Shown: piece by piece, positions 1 to 5,213 of the stretch
Numbering within the stretch: the stretch's first letter is position 1
Layout: every line of letters begins with the position of its first letter
Assembly: GCA_937988705.1 (NCBI GenBank)
Contig: CALKIA010000062.1
Location: 1 to 8,523 of the forward strand
DNA: 8,523 nt
Direction of reading: 5' to 3'
Source: an uncultured Chloroflexota bacterium
Lineage (GTDB): Bacteria; Chloroflexota; Anaerolineae; Aggregatilineales; Phototrophicaceae
Position numbers and translations under genes: made by a program
Notes under the pieces: generated by a model
Told to the model about the DNA's origin: nothing
The model's input: the letters and a program-made list of their open reading frames with translations, nothing else
Databases searched by the model: none

Positions 1-53
1 CTATGTCGAGCGGTTGAATGCATAAGCGTCGTGTTGAAAAGGTTGTTTTCTGA

Positions 54-75
54 CCATCCCCGAATTCAGGGATGG
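54..75. repeat. Small hairpin with a CCCCGAATTC core, fragment of a dispersed repeat
   Basis: CCATCCC (54-60) and GGGATGG (69-75) form a perfect 7-bp stem with an 8-nt loop. The 16-nt stretch at 57-72 recurs exactly at 8356-8371, inside the larger GC-rich repeat there, and its TCCCCGAATTC part recurs inverted in the repeat at 930-1020. It is therefore best read as a remnant of that repeat family. The rest of 1-132 shows no gene that I can support. Confidence 0.55.
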
Positions 76-78
76 GAA

Positions 79-126
79 CCAACAGGCCGCGCAAATCCGA
101 GGGAACCGGACGTTGGGCGTCCCTAC
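79..126 (-). repeat. Degenerate copy of the GTAGGGAC palindromic repeat family
   Basis: Read on the minus strand this begins GTAGGGACGCCC, then a GTCCG block, then CGGATTTGCGCGGCCTG. This matches the order of blocks in the copy at 1060-1116 (GTAGGGAC, GTCCG, CGGATTAGGCGAGCC). The far terminal repeat is eroded. It starts 7 bp beyond the stop codon of the neighbouring minus-strand gene, so it lies in that gene's 3' region. Confidence 0.4.
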
Positions 127-132
127 GGGTCT

Positions 133-798
133 TTACTCTACCCGGATCAACACCTCGTCGAGCGGCTTTTTGGTGATATTCGGCACTTTGGCATCTGCCG
201 CCGGGTAGCCGACCGGAATCACCACGTAGGCACGTTCGTTGGCAGGACGCCCCAAAATCTCGGATAGGAACATCATCGGATTGGGCGTGTGGGTGAGCGT
301 CGCCAAGCCCGCCGTATGCAGACTCGCCAGCAGCATCCCCACCGCAATCCCCACCGATTCCGTCACATAGTAATGCTTGATCTTCGTGCCGTCGGCGCGC
401 AGCCCGTAGGCCTGCGCAAACACGATGATGAGATACGGCGCGTCTTCGAGGTGCGGCTTATGCCAGTCGGTGTGCAGGTGCGCGAGCGCGTCCAGCCATT
501 CCTGACTCATACGCCGCGTGTAACTTTCGTATTCCTCGGCTTCAGCGGCCTCGCGAATTTTGCGCTTGATCGCCGCATTGCTCACAACGATGAACGTCCA
601 TGGCTGCTGATTCGCGCCGCTCGGTGCGGTGGTCGCGGTTGCAATCGCGTTCTCGATCAACTCAAAGGGGACGGGCTCGCAGGAGAAATCGCGCACAGTG
701 CGGCGTGTGCGCATCCGGTCACGCAGCTCACGGGAGCGGGCAAGCTGCTCGTCGGGGTCAAGCCGCTGAAAGTGCAAGGGGCTGAGATCATCTGTCAT
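133..798 (-). CDS. Nitroreductase-superfamily flavoprotein, iodotyrosine deiodinase (IYD)-like
   Basis: A 221-residue FMN-dependent oxidoreductase, expected to be a cytoplasmic homodimer. FMN-binding features are visible: RRTVR at 32-36, APSGAN at 58-63 and the THTP segment near 169-172. The 'active-site lid' region closely follows vertebrate iodotyrosine deiodinase: Glu89, Tyr93 and Lys114 have the same spacing (4 and 21 residues) as the human Glu157/Tyr161/Lys182 triad that grips the amino acid part of halotyrosine. The C-terminal LGRPANE...PVGYPA...VP...KPLDE block also matches. Known family chemistry is reductive dehalogenation of halotyrosines. Bacterial homologues with the triad can do this, but the physiological substrate here is unknown. 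Length is normal for a soluble member, with no N-terminal membrane anchor. The start follows a GAGG ribosome-binding sequence (complement of 810-813). It ends in TAA. The upstream minus-strand TetR gene is 369 bp away, with repeats between, so co-transcription is uncertain. Confidence 0.88.
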   Translation of the reverse strand: MTDDLSPLHFQRLDPDEQLARSRELRDRMRTRRTVRDFSCEPVPFELIENAIATATTAPSGANQQPWTFIVVSNAAIKRKIREAAEAEEYESYTRRMSQEWLDALAHLHTDWHKPHLEDAPYLIIVFAQAYGLRADGTKIKHYYVTESVGIAVGMLLASLHTAGLATLTHTPNPMMFLSEILGRPANERAYVVIPVGYPAADAKVPNITKKPLDEVLIRVE

Positions 799-929
799 GG
801 GGAAACCATCCTCACGCTGAGCGCCGTCAGAAGCGCAAAGTGTAGCGAATCTGGGAGCGGTGCTGACACTTATTGCCGGAATTAAGCTGAAGTAGGTTAA
901 TGTCAGTTATGGATAAGCCTCATTCGCGG

Positions 930-1020
930 GCACCCCTCACCCAACCAGCAGGGAGATAAACAGGGCTTTTGCTGGCTCCCCTCAACCGAATTCGGGGAAG
1001 GGTCAGGGGGTGGGGTGAGA
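930..1020. repeat. GC-rich ~90-bp palindromic intergenic repeat, copy A
   Basis: The ends are imperfect inverted repeats: CACCCCTCACCC at the left, and GGGTGGGGTGAG-type sequence at the right. The middle contains GGGCTTTTGCTGGCTCCCC and CCGAATTCGGGGA. The reverse complement aligns with the repeat at 8341-8440: both have the TCCCCGAATTC core, an identical 14-nt GGGAGCCAGCAAAA, and a closing GGTTGGG..GTGAGGGGT. It carries no gene. It looks like a non-autonomous repeat of the REP/MITE kind. Part of the 799-1167 gap; the rest of 799-929 shows nothing I can support beyond the ribosome-binding site of the gene at 133-798. Confidence 0.7.
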
Positions 1021-1059
1021 GCAACGTTAGCCCTAACTCACGCTATGAATACGGAGATC

Positions 1060-1116
1060 GTAGGGACAGCGCAGGCGCTGTCCGTTCGCCGCGGATTAGG
1101 CGAGCCTTGTCCCTAC
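1060..1116 (+). repeat. GTAGGGAC-family palindromic repeat with 9-bp terminal inverted repeats
   Basis: GTAGGGACA (1060-1068) and TGTCCCTAC (1108-1116) are perfect 9-bp terminal inverted repeats. Just inside the left end, GGACAGCGC (1064-1072) and GCGCTGTCC (1075-1083) form a 9-bp hairpin with a 2-nt loop. It lies 51 bp past the TetR stop codon on the minus strand, so its RNA form could protect or end that transcript, although there is no T-run. Related copies lie at 79-126, 7112-7179 and 8450-8476. Confidence 0.72.
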
Positions 1117-1167
1117 AAACACCGTGATCTTTTCGTAAATTGCATCATCGCGTCCGCCACCCGTACC

Positions 1168-1731
1168 CTAGACCGCCGCCAATCCTCGAATATACGCCTC
1201 AACCGCGACCGTAAACGCCACATCGAGATCACCGCCGCGCCGGAACTGCCCATTGAGTTCGAGCAGCACGAAACCATGCACGAGCGCCCATCCGCCGCGC
1301 AAGGCGGGCAGCGCCTGGGCCTCCCCAACCACCACGGCGACCGCCGCTTGCAAGGGCAGCGCGAGCGCCTCAGCGAAAGCCGGATCGAGCTGCAAACCGG
1401 GGATCGTGTTGGTGAAAACTAAGCCATAGGTGGCGGGATTGGCCAACGCGAAGGCGCGATAGGCGTGCAGCATGGCGCTGATCCGGTCGCGCGCATCGTC
1501 CATCTGGGCGATGGCGGCTTGCAGGTGTTCGATGAGGAGCGCACCTGTGCGCTCATTGACCGCCACCAGCAGCGCCGTCTTGTTCTTGAAGTGATGATAG
1601 AGCGAGGGCGCGGCAATCCCGAAGGCTGCCGCCAGCGCCGCCAGCGTGAGCCGATCCAGCCCTTCGGCCTCGATCAGCTCACGCGCTTTCTGGGTTAAAT
1701 CCGCTGCCTGGACCTGAGCCGGATAAGGCAT
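1168..1731 (-). CDS. TetR/AcrR-family transcriptional regulator with WHG-type C-terminal domain
   Basis: A 187-residue repressor-type regulator. The N-terminal three-helix DNA-binding domain spans about residues 10-56, with LTLAALAAAFGIAAPSLYHHF (29-48) as helix-turn-helix and SLYHHFKNK as the typical recognition helix. The C-terminal ligand-binding part carries NPATYGLVF (98-106) and GWALVHGFVLLELNGQF (147-163), the W..HG signature of the WHG domain class. It starts 4 bp after the stop codon of the DUF4260 gene, with its GTGAG ribosome-binding sequence overlapping that end, so the two are almost certainly one operon. The shared promoter upstream has two near-identical palindromic 20-bp sites, the expected arrangement for autorepression. 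The ligand is not predictable. It ends in TAG. Confidence 0.9.
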   Translation of the reverse strand: MPYPAQVQAADLTQKARELIEAEGLDRLTLAALAAAFGIAAPSLYHHFKNKTALLVAVNERTGALLIEHLQAAIAQMDDARDRISAMLHAYRAFALANPATYGLVFTNTIPGLQLDPAFAEALALPLQAAVAVVVGEAQALPALRGGWALVHGFVLLELNGQFRRGGDLDVAFTVAVEAYIRGLAAV

Positions 1732-1735
1732 GTTC

Positions 1736-2134
1736 TCACACTCTCTGCAAATGCGTGGCTTTGAAGTCGGTCGCGTATTTTAGCCCGTAGCCAATGGTGC
1801 GATCCATGCCAATGTGCGCGAACCAGATCGCCGCGAGCTGCATCAGCACAGCATGGCCCGCGGTAACGCCGATCAGCAGCAGGAGCGCCGGCGGCAGATA
1901 GGTATGCACGCCGTTGTAGATCAGCGCGCCGACGCGCAGGTTGACCAGATAGCCGAGCATCGACAGATCCGGCGCAAACAGGAGCACAGCGAAGATCAGG
2001 CCGCTGCCACCCTGCTGCCAGAACAGCAGAATCGCCCCGATGAAGATCGTGAGTCCCTCGAGGCGCAGGAAGAGATTCGGCCCGCTCAACGGCGTGTTTG
2101 CTTTGACCGATGGGTTAATGGCTGGTTGATGCAT
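1736..2134 (-). CDS. DUF4260-like small integral membrane protein
   Basis: A 132-residue hydrophobic protein of unknown function. It has a polar N-terminus (1-20), then hydrophobic segments around 27-40, 45-64 and 79-108 (the last long enough for one or two spans), and ends with DRTIGYGLKYATDFKATHLQRV (111-132). The GYGLKY..DFK.THL ending and the APDLSMLGYL segment (54-63) are what I recognise as the DUF4260 family. The ATG at 2132-2134 follows an AAAAGGGA ribosome-binding sequence. The reading frame stays open far upstream, but that part is antisense to the DinB-like gene, has no hydrophobic or family-like content and lies upstream of the promoter, so the short start is chosen. First gene of an operon with the TetR regulator, which probably controls it. 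Confidence 0.82.
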   Translation of the reverse strand: MHQPAINPSVKANTPLSGPNLFLRLEGLTIFIGAILLFWQQGGSGLIFAVLLFAPDLSMLGYLVNLRVGALIYNGVHTYLPPALLLLIGVTAGHAVLMQLAAIWFAHIGMDRTIGYGLKYATDFKATHLQRV

Positions 2135-2150
2135 AGTGTGTCCCTTTTCA

Positions 2151-2170
2151 AAACTAACGTGATTAGGCTT
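2151..2170. promoter_or_regulatory. Operator-like site 1 (probable TetR binding site)
   Basis: The sequence AAACTAACGTGATTAGGCTT matches the site at 2175-2194 in 17 of 20 positions. CTAA and TTAG arms frame the centre. The centre-to-centre distance between the two sites is 24 bp, a little over two helical turns. This copy lies immediately downstream of the predicted start point of the DUF4260-tetR transcript, between it and the ribosome-binding site. Binding by the TetR protein is inferred, not shown. Confidence 0.6.
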
Positions 2171-2174
2171 TATA

Positions 2175-2194
2175 AAACTAATGATATTAGGCTT
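2175..2194. promoter_or_regulatory. Operator-like site 2 overlapping the -10 box
   Basis: AAACTAATGATATTAGGCTT contains the perfect palindrome CTAAT-GAT-ATTAG (2178-2190). It lies exactly over the -10 hexamer (2181-2186, minus strand) of the DUF4260-tetR promoter. A dimeric regulator bound here would block RNA polymerase, as is usual for TetR repressors controlling their own genes. Confidence 0.65.
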
Positions 2195-2209
2195 CACCAA
2201 TCCAGTCAA
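2181..2209 (-). promoter_or_regulatory. Sigma-70-type promoter of the DUF4260-tetR operon
   Basis: On the minus strand TTGACT (2204-2209) and TATCAT (2181-2186) are separated by exactly 17 bp, each matching the consensus in five of six positions. Upstream (2211-2230) is an A/T-rich tract that could act as an UP element. The start point should be near 2174, giving a leader of about 40 nt before the ATG at 2134. The -10 box sits inside operator-like site 2. Confidence 0.65.
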
Positions 2210-2248
2210 GTTACAAAAAATAAACCAAAACCCGCCTATCTCATTCGA

Positions 2249-2257
2249 TGCTATAGT
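2249..2257 (+). promoter_or_regulatory. Possible extended -10 promoter of the DinB-like gene
   Basis: TGC-TATAGT fits an extended -10 element (TGn followed by a TATAAT-like box). No convincing -35 hexamer lies 16-18 bp upstream. The predicted start is near 2264, about 18 nt before the ATG at 2282, leaving just enough room for the GAGGG ribosome-binding sequence at 2273-2277. The prediction is weak on its own. Confidence 0.35.
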
Positions 2258-2281
2258 GATAGAAAATATAACGAGGGAAAC

Positions 2282-2779
2282 ATGAATCCGTTGGACATTC
2301 TTAAATATGGCGAGGCGACATGGCAAGCGTCCCTGGAGCGCATCCCGGCGGCGGCGTGGGAGCAGGCAGGCGTGTGCGGCTGGTGGTCGATCAAGCACAT
2401 TATCGCGCATCTGGCTTCGTATGAGGTGCTGCTCGAAGAAATTCTGAGCGGCTTCACCGACCGGCCGATCCCCGTGCCGCTGACGACCGAATTGGGGGCA
2501 GGCGGCCCGTATGCCTTCAATGATGCGCAAGTGGGGCTGCGCGAAGCGTGGAGCGTGGATGAGGTGGTCCGCGAGTATCAGGCCGCGCATCAGCGGGCGC
2601 TGGCCGTCGCGCAGGGGGTCGCGCCGGAGATCTGGTCGCAGGTGGGCACGCTGCCGTGGTATGGAGCGGATTACGCGCTCGACGATTTCATCGTGTACTC
2701 GTATTACGGGCACAAACGGGAACACAGCGCGCACGTCGATGTTTTCGCGGATCGGTTGAAAGAAGAAAAGAAGATTTAA
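2282..2779 (+). CDS. DinB/YfiT-like four-helix metalloprotein
   Basis: A 165-residue cytoplasmic protein of the DinB/YfiT superfamily (DinB_2 type). The three metal-ligand histidines expected of the family are visible: His43 in IKHIIAHLASYE, and His144 and His148 in YYGHKREHSAH near the C-terminus. Members include thiol-dependent S-transferases (for bacillithiol, mycothiol or glutathione) and many uncharacterised stress proteins. This has nothing to do with DNA polymerase IV despite the shared name. The ATG at 2282 is preceded by GAGGG at 2273-2277. An open frame continues upstream but is antisense to DUF4260 and crosses the promoter, so it is ignored. The gene is divergent from DUF4260-tetR and convergent with oppC. 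The last residues (LKEEKKI) come from a purine-rich tract that runs on past the stop. The substrate is unknown. Confidence 0.85.
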   Translation: MNPLDILKYGEATWQASLERIPAAAWEQAGVCGWWSIKHIIAHLASYEVLLEEILSGFTDRPIPVPLTTELGAGGPYAFNDAQVGLREAWSVDEVVREYQAAHQRALAVAQGVAPEIWSQVGTLPWYGADYALDDFIVYSYYGHKREHSAHVDVFADRLKEEKKI

Positions 2780-2798
2780 AGAAAGAAGCAAAGAATCA

Positions 2799-2838
2799 AC
2801 GCAAGGACGCAAAGACGCAAGGACGCGAAGACGCAAAG
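2799..2838 (+). repeat. Five tandem 8-bp units (ACGCAAGG/ACGCAAAG type)
   Basis: Five consecutive 8-bp units: ACGCAAGG, ACGCAAAG, ACGCAAGG, ACGCGAAG, ACGCAAAG. The array starts 20 bp after the stop codon of the DinB-like gene and is preceded by TCA. The same array in opposite orientation lies at 2961-3000, next to the oppC stop codon. It would form part of the 3' untranslated RNA. I have seen ACGCAAAG-type strings in intergenic DNA of several bacterial groups, but know of no assigned function. Confidence 0.85.
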
Positions 2839-2913
2839 TAAGGATGGGTAAAGATGCGCTGTTGCGGGTTCGGTTGCCCCTAGCACTTGGCAGGTTTGTC
2901 AATCAGAAGCAAA

Positions 2914-2947
2914 AGGGACGAGAAAAATCTCGTCCCTAACTTTCTTT
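2914..2947. terminator. Bidirectional Rho-independent terminator between convergent genes
   Basis: AGGGACGAGA (2914-2923) and TCTCGTCCCT (2928-2937) form a perfect 10-bp stem with an AAAA loop. On the plus strand it is followed by AAC and then the T-rich tract TTTCTTTTTTT (2941 onward). On the minus strand the stem is followed by TTTTGCTT. It lies midway between the DinB-like gene (plus) and oppC (minus) and can end both transcripts. The AGGGACGAG motif resembles the terminal sequence of the dispersed GTAGGGAC repeats, so it may derive from one. The rest of 2839-2960 shows nothing else. Confidence 0.72.
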
Positions 2948-2960
2948 TTTTCGCTTGCTT

Positions 2961-3000
2961 CTTCGCGTCTTTGCGCGTTAGCGCCTTAGCGCCTTTGCGT
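2961..3000 (-). repeat. Five tandem 8-bp units, inverted partner of the 2799-2838 array
   Basis: Read on the minus strand: ACGCAAAG, GCGCTAAG, GCGCTAAC, GCGCAAAG, ACGCGAAG, exactly five 8-bp units with consensus RCGCNAAG. It begins 15 bp past the oppC stop codon and is preceded by TTCA, much like the other array. Both arrays are thus in sense orientation at the 3' end of their own gene, and mirror each other around the hairpin at 2914-2937. Confidence 0.85.
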
Positions 3001-3014
3001 TGAAGTTCTTGCGT

Positions 3015-4052
3015 CTAATCCACGCCGCGCATACGCGGGTCGAGCGCGTCGCGCAGACCGTCGCCGAGGAAGTTGAACGCGAACATGATCAGGAACAGCG
3101 CCACCGCCGGGAAGATCGCCTGTGAGGGATACGACGTGATGTTGCGCGCGCCTTCCGCGATCATGCCACCCCAGCTCGGAGTCGGCGCTTGCACGCCTAA
3201 GCCGATGAACGACAGGAACGCCTCAAACGAAATATAGGTCGGGATGGTCAGCGTTTCCGCGACGACGATCGGGCCTAAGATGTTGGGCAGCATATGGCGG
3301 AACATGATTCCGCGCGTACCTACGCCCATCGACCGCGCCGCTTCGATGTACTCTTTTTCGCGCACGGACAAAATTTGCCCGCGCACGAGCCGCGCCAGCC
3401 CCATCCATGAGGTGAAGCCCACACCGACCGCGATGAACAACATGCCCCCCATTGCGGCATCTAATCGCCCCAGTTCATAGGCGAACGTCCCGGGATCGTT
3501 TTGCGCGGTACTCGACCGGAAAAACGCCATCAGCAGGATGATCAGCAGCAGCGTGGGAAACGCATACATGATATCGACGATGCGCATCATGAAATTGTCG
3601 GCCCGGCCGCCCAGATACCCGGCGACCAAACCGAAGGGGATGCCGACGAGCATCGCGGACAGCGGGCCGATGAAAGCGACCGCCAGCGAGACGCGCGTGC
3701 CGAAGATGATCCGGCTCAGCAGGTCACGCCCCAGCCCATCCGCGCCGATCGGGTAGCTTTCATTGATCGGCACGTAGCCGCCTTCGTCACGCGGACGCAT
3801 GCTGGGGAACAGCTGCGTCACCCAGCGCGGTGCGGAATTATTGTCGGCCAGCACCTGCTTATCATAGGCTTTGGGCGCCAGCTGGGGCGCGAAGGCCGCC
3901 ACCAGCACCGACGTGATGATGATGATCAACCCCAGCACCGCCATGCGATTTCGACGTAAGCGCCGCCAGGCATCCATCCACAAGCTTTCCCCTTGCGGGC
4001 GGCTGTCCAGTTTGGCCACACCCTGATTTTGTCCCTGTTGTACGACAGCCAT
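3015..4052 (-). CDS. oppC: Oligopeptide ABC transporter permease OppC/DppC
   Basis: A 345-residue inner-membrane permease, the second of two channel subunits importing peptides with OppA and OppB. Residues 22-60 form the OppC_N region with the first transmembrane helix (about 38-58, preceded by RRLRRNRMAVLG). A periplasmic loop follows, then the family signature PIGADGLGRDLLSRIIFGTRVSL (101-123), and five more helices (about 124-148, 160-178, 200-220, 258-285, 312-333). The EAA coupling loop, which docks on the ATPase, is at 234-257: EYIEAARSMGVG...MLPN. The loop with SMRPRDEGGY (84-93) before the signature is somewhat long. The ATG follows GAGAGG at 6-nt spacing and lies 15 nt past the oppB stop. 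The gene ends in TAG, followed by an 8-bp repeat array and a terminator. No ATPase gene follows it. Confidence 0.93.
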   Translation of the reverse strand: MAVVQQGQNQGVAKLDSRPQGESLWMDAWRRLRRNRMAVLGLIIIITSVLVAAFAPQLAPKAYDKQVLADNNSAPRWVTQLFPSMRPRDEGGYVPINESYPIGADGLGRDLLSRIIFGTRVSLAVAFIGPLSAMLVGIPFGLVAGYLGGRADNFMMRIVDIMYAFPTLLLIILLMAFFRSSTAQNDPGTFAYELGRLDAAMGGMLFIAVGVGFTSWMGLARLVRGQILSVREKEYIEAARSMGVGTRGIMFRHMLPNILGPIVVAETLTIPTYISFEAFLSFIGLGVQAPTPSWGGMIAEGARNITSYPSQAIFPAVALFLIMFAFNFLGDGLRDALDPRMRGVD

Positions 4053-4067
4053 CGGACGCCTCTCGAA

Positions 4068-5081
4068 CTAGTAGCGAATGCGCGGGTCAAGCCACGCATA
4101 CGTAATGTCAACAACCATATTGGCGAGCACCAGAAAACCCGCGTACAGCAAAATCGTGCCCATGATCACCGGATAGTCGCGGTTGGTCACACTGGTGACG
4201 AAAAAGCGCCCCATGCCGGGGATGCCGAAAATCGTTTCGGTGACGAATGTCCCGGTCAGCAGCGCAGCGAACAGCGGCCCGAGCACCGTGACCACCGGGA
4301 TCAGCGAGTTCTTCAACGCGTGGAAGAGCACGACGACGCGTTCGCTCAGCCCTTTGGCGCGAGCGGTGCGGATGTAATCTTCGTTCATGACCTGCAGCAG
4401 ACTCGCGCGGGTCAAGCGCGCCAGCAGCGCCGACTGGGCGAAACCCAACGCGAAGGCGGGCATTATGACGTTCTCCGGTTTGCCCCACCCGGAGACGGGC
4501 AGCACGTGCCACTGGACGCCGAAGAGATATTGCAGCAGCGGCCCCATGATGATCACCGGGATCGAGACGCCGATGATGGCCACGCCCATGCCCGTGTAAT
4601 CGTAGATGGTGTTGCGATTCAGCGCGGCGATGATGCCCGCCGGAACGCCGATCGCCATCGCCACCATGAGCGCCGCCGTGCCGAGCTGCAGCGAGATCGG
4701 CAGGTTTTCCTCAAAAATACTATTGACCGTGCGGCTGCGAATGCGCAGCGACGGCCCGAAGTTCATCCAGCGAAAATCGGTATCGGCTTTGATAAAGTCG
4801 AGGCGGATATTGATCAAATAATCGTTGACGGCGGACGGGCGGAAAGTATCGTCGGTGACGCGCGGCACGATAATATCGCCGATCCATTTGGCATACTGTT
4901 CGATCAGCGTGCCCGTCAGGTTATATTTTTCCTCTAACGCGCGGAGAATCGTATCGGGAACGCCGCGTTCAGTCGCGAACGGCCCTCCGGGCACCAAGCG
5001 CATGAGTCCAAACGTGATCGCCGAGACGACGAACAGCACCAAGATCAACCACAAAAACCGCTGCGCTACAAATTGTGCCAT
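4068..5081 (-). CDS. oppB: Oligopeptide ABC transporter permease OppB/DppB
   Basis: A 337-residue inner-membrane permease with six expected helices (about 9-29, 130-155, 163-190, 204-224, 262-284, 303-328). The stretch GPSLRIRSRTVNSIF...PISLQLG (109-134), then AGIIAALNRNTIYDYTGMG (148-166), follows the OppB type more than shorter DppB proteins. The EAA loop is at 235-262: EDYIRTARAKGLSERVVVLFHALKNSLIP. GPLFAALLTGTFVTETIF and the ending AWLDPRIRY are standard. It is about 30 residues longer than E. coli OppB because of an extra segment around 72-106 in the first external loop. The ATG is preceded by AAAGGG. It is separated from oppA by 132 bp containing a strong hairpin and followed 15 nt later by oppC. 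It ends in TAG. Confidence 0.93.
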   Translation of the reverse strand: MAQFVAQRFLWLILVLFVVSAITFGLMRLVPGGPFATERGVPDTILRALEEKYNLTGTLIEQYAKWIGDIIVPRVTDDTFRPSAVNDYLINIRLDFIKADTDFRWMNFGPSLRIRSRTVNSIFEENLPISLQLGTAALMVAMAIGVPAGIIAALNRNTIYDYTGMGVAIIGVSIPVIIMGPLLQYLFGVQWHVLPVSGWGKPENVIMPAFALGFAQSALLARLTRASLLQVMNEDYIRTARAKGLSERVVVLFHALKNSLIPVVTVLGPLFAALLTGTFVTETIFGIPGMGRFFVTSVTNRDYPVIMGTILLYAGFLVLANMVVDITYAWLDPRIRY

Positions 5082-5158
5082 CGTACTAGCCCTTTAATGA
5101 AAATGAGAGACATGATCAGCCGTCATATCCCGGTAACCGCTTTCAGCCCGTCTGTACG

Positions 5159-5188
5159 CGTAGGGGCAAGGCGTGCCTTGCCCCTACG
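5159..5188. repeat. Strong palindrome in the oppA-oppB gap (28-bp stem-loop)
   Basis: CGTAGGGGCAAGGC (5159-5172) and its exact complement (5175-5188) form a 14-bp stem with a 2-nt loop. It lies 25 bp past the oppA stop and 77 bp before the oppB start in the direction of transcription. There is no following T-run, so it is more likely an mRNA-stabilising or partial-termination element than a full terminator. The GTAGGGGC...GCCCCTAC ends make it a short relative of the dispersed GTAGGGAC repeats. Confidence 0.78.
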
Positions 5189-5213
5189 TATACGCGCGAA
5201 TTGACGAACTGGC

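Noticed and set aside
1814..2281. Upstream extension of the DinB-like reading frame on the plus strand
   Set aside because: It runs antisense through DUF4260 and has shadow-like composition. The ATG at 2282 has a GAGGG site and gives a full-length family member.
2282..2779. DNA polymerase IV (also called DinB)
   Set aside because: The protein is 165 residues with the three-histidine YfiT/DinB metalloprotein pattern. It has no polymerase motifs.
2135..2902. Long N-terminal extension of the DUF4260 reading frame on the minus strand (388 residues in all)
   Set aside because: It is antisense to the well-supported DinB-like gene, rich in Arg/Pro/His as expected of a shadow frame, and lies upstream of the promoter and operators. 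A good ribosome-binding site precedes the ATG at 2134.
2799..3000. CRISPR array
   Set aside because: The repeats are 8-bp contiguous units with no spacers, and no cas gene is nearby.
3993..4937. Long plus-strand open frame (314 residues) opposite oppB
   Set aside because: High in His, Arg, Asp and Gln with no recognisable domain. It is the complement of the conserved oppB coding sequence.
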